Made by a program: the position numbers and the translations under genes. A DNA stretch of 34,510 nucleotides from JAXHUH01 sp034211175 (lineage in GTDB: Bacteria; Actinomycetota; Acidimicrobiia; Acidimicrobiales; CAIXPF01): positions 1 through 34,510 of the forward strand of contig JAXHUH010000143.1 in the NCBI GenBank assembly GCA_034211175.1. Reading direction: 5' to 3'. Each line of letters opens with the position of its first letter. Position 1 is the first letter of the stretch. Under the pieces are notes generated by a model. The model searched no databases. It saw only the letters and a list, made by a program, of their open reading frames with translations, and was not told the origin of the DNA. Shown piece by piece: positions 7,273-15,109 of this stretch.

Positions 7273-7366
7273 GCGCGGAGCCTACGCAGCGAGGCCGAGG
7301 CGCGCCGCCTCGCCGTCTCACGCGGCGCTACGGTCGCGGGCACCCCTCGACAGGAGGCGATTGCCC

Positions 7367-7903
7367 GTGCTCTATGCGTTCGGCTTCGAGAAGATCGGCG
7401 TGGTCCTGAGCGACCTCTACTTCGTTGACCCGAGCCCGAAGGAGGGCCAGGAGGGCCCCGAGCAGGGCGTGCGGCTCGAGGTCCGACTCGTCGAGGCCCG
7501 CCCGCTGGTCGGCTCGATCTACTCCGCGACGCCGATCGGGATCGAGGAGCCCATCTGGCGGGCCGACCTGCTCGAGTCGGTCGACAACCCGGGCAGCTTC
7601 GACCGGGCCCACCACCACCCCCGCTTCCGGGGTTGGGAGCCATCGAGTCGCCACTTCGTCGACGAGATGACGGCCGACCCGATCGGCTGGGTCGGTAAGC
7701 GGCTCGAGGACCTCGAGACCCTGCTGGTCGAGGCGAAGGTCGACCCGTCCCAGGTCGGGGAGAACGACAGCGCCGACCTGCGCGCCGCCGTCCCCGAGAT
7801 CGTCGCCACCATGACCCGGGTCATCGACCGGGTCCGGGCCGGCGAGCTCGCCCGCCCACCGGCCGAGCCGACCCCCGACGGTGCCCGCCTCAGCTGGCTC
7901 TGA
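7367..7903 (+). CDS. Conserved-looking protein of unknown function
   Basis: A 178-aa soluble protein without signal peptide or membrane segment. GTG 7367 is preceded by a perfect AGGAGG (7352-7357) at 9 nt, one of the best ribosome sites in the window. TACGGT (7329-7334) could be its -10. It opens MLYAFGFEKIGVVLSDLYFVDP and holds HHHPRFRGWEPSSRHF near residues 82-97, a His-rich patch, then an acidic helical region and a Pro-rich tail. No family was recognised. It converges with the DUF523 gene; a weak 5-bp hairpin (7913-7927) lies between them. Confidence 0.8.
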   Translation: MLYAFGFEKIGVVLSDLYFVDPSPKEGQEGPEQGVRLEVRLVEARPLVGSIYSATPIGIEEPIWRADLLESVDNPGSFDRAHHHPRFRGWEPSSRHFVDEMTADPIGWVGKRLEDLETLLVEAKVDPSQVGENDSADLRAAVPEIVATMTRVIDRVRAGELARPPAEPTPDGARLSWL

Positions 7904-7929
7904 GCACCTGGGACCTGCGCATCAGGTAG

Positions 7930-8472
7930 CTAGGTCTCGGGTCGGGGCTCGGCGGGGGAGTGGTCGAGGTCCCGCAGGTGGGCGTCGGCGCCGGCGAGTT
8001 CCTGGTGGGAGAAGACCGCGATGCCGTGACGTCGCAGGAGCGCAGCGGTCACACCCTCGCCCGGGACCTTCGTCTTCGTGAACGTGCCGTCGCTGACGAT
8101 GGTCGAGCCGCAGCTCGGGCTGGCCTCGACCAGCACCGCGACCCGGGCGCCGGCCCGCTCGGCGGCGGCCAGCGCGGCCTCCGCCCCTCGGAGATAGGCC
8201 GCGGTCACGTCAGCGCCGTGCTCGTCGCTCACGCGCCCCGACCCGCCGAGCACCGCCACCGCGGTCCCGTCGGTGATCTCGGCGCGGGGACGGGGGACCG
8301 GGAGGCCGCCCGCGACCTCGGGACACACGGCGACCAGCCGACCCTCGCGTGCCCACCGGGCCCAGATCGGCCCGGTGATGTCGCCGCCGGTGCCGTCGTA
8401 GCGCAGCGGGGACCCGTCGAGGCACGCGCTGACGAGCACCTTCGCCCGCCCCGTCGCCACCTCTCGTGCCAT
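7930..8472 (-). CDS. DUF523-family protein
   Basis: A 180-aa protein with the DUF523 signature: KVLVSACLDGSPLRYDG (Cys17), a second Cys in VAVCPEV followed by GGLPVPRPRAEI, and SPSCGS, which together give three conserved cysteines. The later VTAALLRRHGIAVFSHQEL is also typical of the family's C-terminus. Function is not established; the cysteines may bind metal or a cluster (inference). The ATG at 8472 is chosen because the family starts just before KVLVSAC; GAGACT lies 6 nt upstream on the minus strand as a weak leaderless -10. A 100-nt gap without a gene separates it from the lipoprotein at 8573. Confidence 0.85.
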   Translation of the reverse strand: MAREVATGRAKVLVSACLDGSPLRYDGTGGDITGPIWARWAREGRLVAVCPEVAGGLPVPRPRAEITDGTAVAVLGGSGRVSDEHGADVTAAYLRGAEAALAAAERAGARVAVLVEASPSCGSTIVSDGTFTKTKVPGEGVTAALLRRHGIAVFSHQELAGADAHLRDLDHSPAEPRPET

Positions 8473-8572
8473 CCCCCGAGTCTCCCGCCCGGGCCCGACC
8501 GTCGCCACACCGTTCCGTCCACGGTGGTGCCACGCGCTGTCCACGGCGGACCCGGTCGAGCGCCGGGGCGGC

Positions 8573-9343
8573 TCACATGCGGGCAGTCATCGTCCGCACC
8601 GCGGACTCGGTCAACGCGGAATCGGCGGCTTCGCCGAAGCCGCCGTTCGCGACGGTGACGACGGTGTCGTCGTCGCGGGCGTACGCGTAATCGAACGTCA
8701 GCTGCCCGAACGTCGTCGTCGCGGTGATCCGCATGGCGAACGTGTCGTCACCGTACGCCGGGAACGCCAGTGGTTCGATCCGGTAGTCGGTCTCGGTGCC
8801 GTCGTCGGTGATGGCGGTGTAGGACCGGCAGGCGTCAGCGATCTCGGCGGCCGCGTCGATCGTGGCTGCCGCTCCGGCCACGTCGGGGAAGACCAGCGCG
8901 TTGGCGGTGAGGAACGGCCCGACGTCGCTCTGCGTGAACTCCGACGTTGCCTCGGCGGCAGGTTCGATCGCGTCGAAGGGGTCGACGTCGTCGCAGAACC
9001 CGCCGGGTTCGTCGTCCTCGTCTTCGTCGGGTGGCTGCGAGCTCCAACCGGCCGGGAGGTCCTCGAGGCGCAATACGATCGCAGCGGCACGCTCGTCGGC
9101 TGCGCCCGGCGCGGTCGCCGGCGGGCTCGAGCTCGCCGCAGCGTCGGGGCCGCTCGACGCCGCAGCAGTCGTGTCGGTCGACTCGAGGGTGGAGGGCACC
9201 GTCGACCTGGCCGCGGCTGCGTCGACGGGTCGTGCCCGGCCGTCCCCGTCGCCGCTGCACGCACCCATCGCCGCGGCGGCCACGAACACGAGGAGCGTTC
9301 TCGCGGCGCGTCGCCGGTGGTGTGTGGTGGTGGCCGTGGCCAT
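8573..9343 (-). CDS. Secreted lipoprotein of unknown function
   Basis: A 256-aa protein. ATG 9343 is chosen because AGGAGG lies 7 nt upstream on the minus strand; earlier codons would place extra residues before the signal. The signal peptide ends in a lipobox-like AAMGAC with Cys29 as the lipid-modified residue. A low-complexity Ala/Ser/Thr/Pro linker (about 30-85) leads to a globular domain (about 90-256) starting AIVLRLEDLPAGW, an opening seen in several actinobacterial cell-envelope proteins. It has two cysteines (GFCDD and ADACRSY) that could form a disulfide. Function unknown. Confidence 0.8.
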   Translation of the reverse strand: MATATTTHHRRRAARTLLVFVAAAAMGACSGDGDGRARPVDAAAARSTVPSTLESTDTTAAASSGPDAAASSSPPATAPGAADERAAAIVLRLEDLPAGWSSQPPDEDEDDEPGGFCDDVDPFDAIEPAAEATSEFTQSDVGPFLTANALVFPDVAGAAATIDAAAEIADACRSYTAITDDGTETDYRIEPLAFPAYGDDTFAMRITATTTFGQLTFDYAYARDDDTVVTVANGGFGEAADSALTESAVRTMTARM

Positions 9344-9656
9344 CCTCTTGCCTCCTGGTTCCGCGCTGCGTCCGTGCCGCCGCACGCGTCCCTGATCTGT
9401 AGCGTCGACCTACGGCGACACCAACCCCGACACGCCGCCCGAGCGGGTCTCGCTCTCGGACTTGTTCGAGCCCGACCCCGAAGGCTGAACACCGCCGCCA
9501 ACGCCACACCGACGTCGCCGCAGGGCGCCCAGCCTCCCGGTCCGATGGGCCGGATGCAGGTCGCCACGCGGGTGAGCGCTTGCACCCACACCGCGTCAGG
9601 GGCGGCGTCGTCGAGCGCATGGAGCACTGGCGTGGAGGCGAGGCTAGAACGGCGGG
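9344..9656. other. 313-bp region without a clear gene; contains a coding-like fragment
   Basis: No complete gene is supported here. A start-less plus-strand open stretch at 9396-9488 encodes a plausible protein tail (SDLFEPDPEG then TGA) with almost every third base G or C, so it may be the remnant of a deleted gene. On the minus strand, 9500-9627 also reads as coding-like. The right end contains the -10 of the glycosyltransferase gene (TAGAAC, 9645-9650). Confidence 0.4.
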
Positions 9657-10862
9657 GTGCGTGTGCTGGTCAGCTTCGTCGGTGGGCGGGGGCACCTCGA
9701 CCCGATGCTGCCGATCGTCGACGCCGTCCGCGACGTCGGCCACGAGATCGAGATCGCCGGCAGCGGACGGGCCCTGACCGCGGCTGCGAGGCTCGGGTAC
9801 CGCACCGTCGAGACGGTCGTGGCCAGCCAGCGGACCGGCGCCGAGGTCAACGCCCCTGGCGCCCGGGGGACGGGGACGCTCGCCGTGCCCGACCGGGGCC
9901 GCGACGCGTGGGAGCTGGCCGAGCTGTTCGTCCGCCGGGCGGGTGCGGCGCGGGCGCCGGTGATCGCCGAGCACTGTCGGGCCCTACAACCCGACATCGT
10001 CCTGTGCGACGAGGTCGACGTCGGGGCGATGCTCGCCGCGGAGTTGACCGGTCGGCCCCACGCCACGGTCGCGGTCACCGCCGCCGGGTCGTTCGTGCGC
10101 CCCGAGGTGGTCGGCCCGGCGCTCGACGAGGTGCGGGCCGGGCTGGGGCTCCCGCCCGACCCGACCGCGGCGATGCTCCACCGCTACCTCACGCTCATGC
10201 CGTTCCCGCCGTCGTTCCACGACGCCGGTGTCGTGCGGCCGACGAGCCACACGATCCGGCCGGAGCTCGCACCGCTGACCTCGCCCGTCCCCGACTGGCT
10301 CGCCGCCCGGGGACCCGGCGATCGGCCGCTGGTGTACGCAACGCTCGGAACCGACTTCAACACCGAGTCCGGTGACCTGTTCGACCGGCTCATCGCCGGG
10401 CTCGCGGCGCTCGAAGCCGACGGCGTCGATGGCGTGGTCACCGTCGGCGGCGACCTCGAACCCGCCGTCTTCGGCCCGGCGCCGACCAACGTGCGCATCG
10501 AGCGCTACGTGCCCCAAGCGGCGCTGCTCCCGCGGTGCGCCGCCGTCATCAGCCACGGCGGGTCGGGCACGGTCATGGGGGCCGTCCTCCACGGGTTGGC
10601 CCAGGTCGTCGTCCCGCTCGGTGCCGACCAGCCCCACAACGCCGACCGCTGCCGGACCCTCGGCCTCGGCGTGGTCCTCGACCCGATCGCGCTCCGGGCG
10701 GACGACGTGCGCCGGGCCGTCTCGGACGTGGTGGTCGACCCCGGCTACCGGGAGGCCGCGGCCCGGCTCGCCGCCGAGGCCGCCGAGCTGCCCGGTCCGG
10801 CCCACGCGGTGGCGCTCCTCGAGCGCCTCGCCGTCGAGCGGGCCCCGGTCACGGCCGGCTGA
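9657..10862 (+). CDS. GT1-family (MGT/UGT-like) glycosyltransferase
   Basis: A 401-aa GT-B glycosyltransferase. The N-terminal domain begins VRVLVSFVGGRGHLDPMLPI, with the His that acts as catalytic base in this family (GHLDP). The C-terminal donor domain has HGGSGTVMGAVLHGLAQVVVPLGADQPHNADRC (His300 onward), the classic donor-binding motif that ends in D-Q in UGT and macrolide transferases. It should transfer a sugar from an NDP-sugar to a small lipophilic acceptor such as a macrolide, carotenoid or sterol-like lipid; the acceptor is unknown. The GTG follows TAGAAC by 6 nt, so it is likely leaderless. Its 3' end overlaps the convergent MMPL gene by 14 bp. Confidence 0.88.
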   Translation: MRVLVSFVGGRGHLDPMLPIVDAVRDVGHEIEIAGSGRALTAAARLGYRTVETVVASQRTGAEVNAPGARGTGTLAVPDRGRDAWELAELFVRRAGAARAPVIAEHCRALQPDIVLCDEVDVGAMLAAELTGRPHATVAVTAAGSFVRPEVVGPALDEVRAGLGLPPDPTAAMLHRYLTLMPFPPSFHDAGVVRPTSHTIRPELAPLTSPVPDWLAARGPGDRPLVYATLGTDFNTESGDLFDRLIAGLAALEADGVDGVVTVGGDLEPAVFGPAPTNVRIERYVPQAALLPRCAAVISHGGSGTVMGAVLHGLAQVVVPLGADQPHNADRCRTLGLGVVLDPIALRADDVRRAVSDVVVDPGYREAAARLAAEAAELPGPAHAVALLERLAVERAPVTAG

Positions 10863-13119
10863 CCGGGTTCGGCGCCCGGTCGACGTCGACCGGGTCGTCC
10901 TCGGGGGCCGCGGCACCGGAACCCGAGTTGTCGTCGAGCGACGCACCCTCGATGTCGAGGTGGGGCAGCAGCCGGTCCAACCAGCCGGGCAGCCACCAGT
11001 TCGCGTCACCGAGCAGTGCCATGGTCGAGGGCACCAGCGTCAGCCGCACGATCGAGGCGTCCAGCAGGATCGCCACGGCCAGCCCGAGGCCCAGCATCTT
11101 GAGGATCGGGTCGTCGCCGAGCACGAACGCCGCGAACACCGAGATCATCACCAGCGCGGCCGACGTGATCACCCGGGCGGTGCCGGCGAGGCCCTCGGCG
11201 ACGCTCTCGCGGGCGTCGCCGTCACGGGCGTACGCCTCACGGACCCGGCTCAACATGAACACGTGGTAGTCCATCGACAGCCCGAAGAGGATGGCGAACA
11301 TCAGGATGGGCACGAACGAGACGATCGGCACCTCCTGGTCGACGCCGAGGAGCCCGCGACCCCAACCCCACTGGAACACGGCCACGACCACGCCGTAGGC
11401 CGCCCCGATCGACAGCAGGTTCAGCACGACTGCCTTGAGCGGCACCAGCAGCGACCGGAACACGGCGACGAGCAGCACGAACGACAGCGCGATCACGGCA
11501 CCGATGAAGACGACCATGCGATCGGCCAGGAGGTCGGCCATGTCGAGGTAGCCCGCGGTCGCCCCGGCGACGAGGACCTCGGTGCCGTGTGCGGAGGCGA
11601 CCGTGTCGAGCTCGGGGCCCCGCAGCCGGTGGACCAGGTCGGACGTGGCCTCGTCCTGGGGTGCCGAGAGGGGCACGGCGCCGATGACGACCGTGTCGGC
11701 CGCCTCGTTGACCATGGGCGGCGCCACGAGGGCCACGCCGTCGTCGCCCGAGATCGCCGCCGTGAGCTCGTCGACGAACGACGCGTTCGCCGGTGTCTCG
11801 AGGCCGCCGCCCTCCGGGAGCGGGGCCACCACCATCAGCGGCCCGTTGTAGCCGGGGCCGAACCCCTCGGCGATCAGGTCGTAGGCCCGGTTGACCGACG
11901 ACGACTCCGGCGTCGACGACGCGTCCGGCATCCCCAGGCGCAGTGACAGCACGGGCACGGCGAGCGTGAGCAGTAGAGCGACGCTGCCGAGCAGGTAGGG
12001 CCACGGCCGTGCGGCGACCCGGTGCGACCAACGGGCCCAGCCGTGGTACTCGCCGTCGTGCCCGCCCTCCGGGCCGGCTGCGAGGTCCAGTCGTGGACGG
12101 ACGCCGGGCACGTGGAGCCGGTCGATGCGGTGGCCGAGCCAGCCGAGCACGGCGGGCAGCAGTGTCACCGCGAGCGCCACCGCACAGGCCACCACCACCG
12201 TCGCAGCGAGCCCGAGCATCCCGACGAACACGACGCCGGTCATGAACAGCCCGAGGATGGCGATCATCACGGTCCCACCCGCGAACATCACGGCGGTGCC
12301 GGCCGTTCCGTTGGCCCGGCCGGCGGCGTCGACGGGGGAGAGGCCCCGCTCCAGGTTCTCGCGGAATCGGGTGACCACGAACAGCGCGTAGTCGATGCCC
12401 ACGCCGATGCCGATCATCGACGCCATCGCCGGCGCCACGGTCGGCACGCTCACGACGTCGCCCAGCAGGAGCAGCAGCGACATCCCGACGGCGAGGCCGA
12501 CGAGGGCGAGGACGATCGGCACTCCCATGGCGACGATCGAGCCGAAGGCCACGGCCAGGATGACGATGGCCGCGAGGATGCCGACGACCTCGGCGCCACC
12601 GGTCTCGGTCGGCGCGTTGCTGAACGGCACGTCGCCGCCCGCCTCGGCCTGCACCCCGGCGTCGCGGGCCGGGCCGAGCGCGTGCTCGAGGTCCTCGGCG
12701 CCGTCCGGTCCGACCTCGAACGACGGCACCGCGTACTGCACCTCGGCGAGCGCGATCGTGCCGTCCGGGCTGCGGGGCGCCTCGTCGGCGAGCGGGTCGG
12801 ACACGGCGACGACGTCGTCGAGGGCGCGCACCTCGGCGATCGACGCCTCGATCGCGGCGCGCTCCACCTCGTCGGTGAACGTCGATCCGCTGCGGAACAC
12901 CAGCGTGGCCGTTCCGCCGGCCAGTGACGGGAACCGCTCGGTGAGCAGGTCGGTGGCGTCCTGGGTCTCGGTGCCCGGGAGCGTCAGGTCGTCGTTCAGG
13001 TCGCCGCCGAAGGCCGCGCCGGCGGTGATGACCAGAACGGCCGCCACCAGCCACAGGGCGACGACCCGGAGGGGCCTGCGTGCACAGGCGCGTCCGAGTG
13101 ATGCGAGGGCGCGAGCCAT
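10849..13119 (-). CDS. MMPL-family RND transporter
   Basis: A 756-aa membrane exporter. ATG 13119 is chosen because GGAGG sits 5 nt upstream; an ATG 12 nt earlier (13131) is possible. The layout is two repeats: one N-terminal membrane helix (RPLRVVALWLVAAVLVITAGAAF), an extracytoplasmic loop of about 150 aa, then five or six helices, repeated. The proton-relay motifs are visible in both halves: GIGVGIDYALFVVTRFRE and GLSMDYHVFMLSRVRE. MMPL proteins use proton flow to export lipids, siderophores or drugs; the cargo here is unknown. The divergent TetR gene and a 30-bp palindrome in front (13179-13208) point to TetR repression. No accessory MmpS-like gene is adjacent. Confidence 0.92.
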   Translation of the reverse strand: MARALASLGRACARRPLRVVALWLVAAVLVITAGAAFGGDLNDDLTLPGTETQDATDLLTERFPSLAGGTATLVFRSGSTFTDEVERAAIEASIAEVRALDDVVAVSDPLADEAPRSPDGTIALAEVQYAVPSFEVGPDGAEDLEHALGPARDAGVQAEAGGDVPFSNAPTETGGAEVVGILAAIVILAVAFGSIVAMGVPIVLALVGLAVGMSLLLLLGDVVSVPTVAPAMASMIGIGVGIDYALFVVTRFRENLERGLSPVDAAGRANGTAGTAVMFAGGTVMIAILGLFMTGVVFVGMLGLAATVVVACAVALAVTLLPAVLGWLGHRIDRLHVPGVRPRLDLAAGPEGGHDGEYHGWARWSHRVAARPWPYLLGSVALLLTLAVPVLSLRLGMPDASSTPESSSVNRAYDLIAEGFGPGYNGPLMVVAPLPEGGGLETPANASFVDELTAAISGDDGVALVAPPMVNEAADTVVIGAVPLSAPQDEATSDLVHRLRGPELDTVASAHGTEVLVAGATAGYLDMADLLADRMVVFIGAVIALSFVLLVAVFRSLLVPLKAVVLNLLSIGAAYGVVVAVFQWGWGRGLLGVDQEVPIVSFVPILMFAILFGLSMDYHVFMLSRVREAYARDGDARESVAEGLAGTARVITSAALVMISVFAAFVLGDDPILKMLGLGLAVAILLDASIVRLTLVPSTMALLGDANWWLPGWLDRLLPHLDIEGASLDDNSGSGAAAPEDDPVDVDRAPNPVSRP

Positions 13120-13178
13120 CGATGCCTCCAACAGGGTCGGGCGCAGCGGAGCTGCGCCCGTAGGGTGCGATCAGGGGC

Positions 13179-13208
13179 GGCAGTGAATGCCGAATGGCAG
13201 CTACTGCC
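13179..13208. promoter_or_regulatory. 30-bp composite palindrome, candidate TetR operator
   Basis: The sequence has the form GGCAGT-N3-TGCC-N4-GGCA-N3-ACTGCC, so both outer and inner half-sites are perfectly symmetric. It lies between the divergent MMPL and TetR genes. A consensus -35 TTGACA for the MMPL gene is at 13243-13238 on the minus strand, and its predicted transcription start (about 13206) falls inside the palindrome. This arrangement fits repression by the neighbouring TetR protein. Confidence 0.7.
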
Positions 13209-13237
13209 CTTCGATCGAACAACGAGATGGCAGAGAC

Positions 13238-13243
13238 TGTCAA
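13238..13243 (-). promoter_or_regulatory. Consensus -35 hexamer TTGACA facing the MMPL gene
   Basis: Perfect TTGACA on the minus strand. At 17-18 bp downstream the candidate -10 is only GTTCGA or TTCGAT, which is weak, so the promoter may need further help or use another -10. Confidence 0.45.
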
Positions 13244-13294
13244 GAGGCGGCGCGTGCCACGTGATGACCGTCCGGTCGGTACCATCGGGGCCCG

Positions 13295-14065
13295 ATGGAC
13301 GGCACCGACGGAACCGACACCGGCGCGCCCGGCGCAGCCGACGGTTGGGAGGCCTATCTCGAGACGCTCCCGCTGCGGGAGCGGAAGAAGGCCAGGACGA
13401 AGCTGACGATCCAGGACCACGCGTTCCGCTTGTTCACCGAGCGCGGCTACGAGGCGACGACGGTCGAGGAGATCGCCGCGGCCGCCGAGGTCGGGCCGCG
13501 GACCGTCTACCGGTACTTCCCGACCAAGGACGAGCTCGTCCTGTGGGACGTGATCGACGACACCCAGCTGCGGACCCTCGTGCGGGCCCGGCCCGGCGAG
13601 TCGCCCGCGGCGACCGTCATGCGCAGCCTCGGCGATGTCCTCGCCGAGATCGACAGCGGGGCCCGACGGTCGCTGCTGATGCGCCTGCGCCTCATGCTCG
13701 ACGATCCGGGCCTGTTCGCCGCGGCCAGCGCCCGGATGCTGCGCGAGGTCGATCGAATCAGCGAGGCGATCGCCGCGGAGTGCGACGGCGCGGCCGACGA
13801 CGTCGAGCTGCGGATCGTCGTGGGTGCGGTGCTCGGCGCCTGGTGGCAGGGGGGCGTGGAGTGGGCCCGCAACGGCGGTGAGGTGGAGGCGGGCGGACGC
13901 ACCTCGTCGGCGCCGTTCGCGTTCGACGTGGTGGGCGAGATCCTGGCCAGGGGCTTCGGTGACCTCGGCGGGTCGGGCCCCGCCGGTTCGAACGCCGGGT
14001 CGGACGCCGCCGGTTCGAACGCCGGGTCGGACGGCCCGGAGGCATCGCTCGACCGGGACGGCTGA
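13295..14065 (+). CDS. TetR-family transcriptional regulator
   Basis: A 256-aa regulator. The N-terminal HTH is clear: KLTIQDHAFRLFTERGYEATTVEEIAAAAEVGPRTVYRYFPTKDELV (about 36-82), where TVYRYFPTKDEL is the TetR hallmark. The ligand domain covers about 90-215. The ATG at 13295 follows TACCAT (13280-13285) by 9 nt, so the leader is at most a few bases. It is divergent from the MMPL exporter and probably represses it through the palindrome at 13179-13208. The C-terminal tail is a disordered Gly/Ser/Asn/Ala repeat (AGSNAGSDA twice), encoded by a 27-bp tandem DNA repeat and probably dispensable. Confidence 0.9.
   Translation: MDGTDGTDTGAPGAADGWEAYLETLPLRERKKARTKLTIQDHAFRLFTERGYEATTVEEIAAAAEVGPRTVYRYFPTKDELVLWDVIDDTQLRTLVRARPGESPAATVMRSLGDVLAEIDSGARRSLLMRLRLMLDDPGLFAAASARMLREVDRISEAIAAECDGAADDVELRIVVGAVLGAWWQGGVEWARNGGEVEAGGRTSSAPFAFDVVGEILARGFGDLGGSGPAGSNAGSDAAGSNAGSDGPEASLDRDG
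13982..14032 (+). repeat. 27-bp tandem repeat in the TetR gene tail
   Basis: A 24-base core recurs at 13982-14005 and 14009-14032 (period 27), encoding AGSNAGSD twice. The unit is in frame, so it lengthens the tail without disrupting the gene. Confidence 0.75.
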
Positions 14066-14080
14066 TCCCGGCCGCGCGCC

Positions 14081-15109
14081 TCACTCGTCGGCGACGGTGA
14101 TGGTCTCGCTCTGGCTGTGGCGTGCCAGCACCGGGCCGGTGGCCGCATCGAGCCGTCGGTCGTCGACCCGGGCCTCGAGCCGCTCCGTGAAGCGGATCTC
14201 GCCGAGCGGCACCGGCGCGTCGAAGGCGTAGACGAGCCGGGCCGTCGTGCGGCCGAGCCCGGTGCGCAGGTCCACGGCGCGCCCGAGGATGGTGGTGCGG
14301 TGGGCGTCGGTCACGGCGGTGCGCACCGAGACATCGACGATGGCGGCGTCGTCGTCGAGGGCGATGAGCTCGGCCTCGCCCTCGATCACCACCGGCACGC
14401 CCTCGACGTCGGTCGTGCTCGTCGCAGCCCACCGCGCGCCCTCGCCGACCCGTTCGGTCGGCAATGGCAGCACGAGGGTTCGCAGTGCGGGGTCCAGTGT
14501 GTCGAGGTACCCGAGCGCGCCGGCGCCCGCGGCGGCGTCCTCCGGCGAAGCCTCGCCATCGGCCGGCTCGCGGGCGAGCACCTCGTATCGGGACGAGATC
14601 GTCAGCCGGTCGCCGCAGCCGGTGCGATCGTCGCTCCACACGCCGAACACCGCATCGATCTGGCCGTCGTCGACCGCATCGCGGCCCGGGCCGGCCATGG
14701 TGGCGCCGTCGACCTCGGGGGGACGGCACGACACGTGGAGGACGAACCCGCGATCGGTGACGGCGTCGACCGAGTACGCGACCTCGCTGCGAACGACCGC
14801 GGACGACGCCACCGGGTCGATGCCCGCGAACCCGAACTCGGTGTCGACCTCCCGCTGCAGCGTCGCCCGTTGGAGCGATCCCTCCTCGGGACGGACCCGC
14901 AGGGCGCGCCGGGGGGCCTCACCGTCGTCGAGGAGCTCGGCGACCCACGGGCTCGGCGGGGCCGATCGCACGATCGCCTCACCGGCGTCGGTCTCCTCCG
15001 CCCGGTGCTCGGGCGAGCTCGTGGCCATCGATCCGACGGTGCCGCACCCGGTGGCCAGCGTGGCCAGCGCAGCCAGCGCAGCCGCACCGCGGTGGAGGCG
15101 GGTGCTCAT
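14081..15109 (-). CDS. Lipoprotein, paralogue of the upstream gene
   Basis: A 342-aa protein with signal peptide and lipobox LATGC (Cys22). The mature part shares motifs with the gene at 15106-16236: APRRALRVRPEEGS, GCGDRLTISSRYEVLARE and PLPTERVGEGARWAA, so the two arose by duplication. The G-x-G-A-R-W element resembles DUF6263-type extracytoplasmic proteins, but this is from memory and unverified. Cysteines in SCRPP and GCGD may pair. Its ATG overlaps the stop of the upstream gene (ATGA, 15106-15109), so translation is coupled. It converges with the TetR gene with a 15-nt gap. Function unknown. Confidence 0.82.
   Translation of the reverse strand: MSTRLHRGAAALAALATLATGCGTVGSMATSSPEHRAEETDAGEAIVRSAPPSPWVAELLDDGEAPRRALRVRPEEGSLQRATLQREVDTEFGFAGIDPVASSAVVRSEVAYSVDAVTDRGFVLHVSCRPPEVDGATMAGPGRDAVDDGQIDAVFGVWSDDRTGCGDRLTISSRYEVLAREPADGEASPEDAAAGAGALGYLDTLDPALRTLVLPLPTERVGEGARWAATSTTDVEGVPVVIEGEAELIALDDDAAIVDVSVRTAVTDAHRTTILGRAVDLRTGLGRTTARLVYAFDAPVPLGEIRFTERLEARVDDRRLDAATGPVLARHSQSETITVADE

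Noticed and set aside
10372..11946. Large plus-strand open frame across the glycosyltransferase/MMPL junction
   Set aside because: It is a frame shadow with Arg/Ser/His-rich low-complexity translation; the two convergent genes explain the region.
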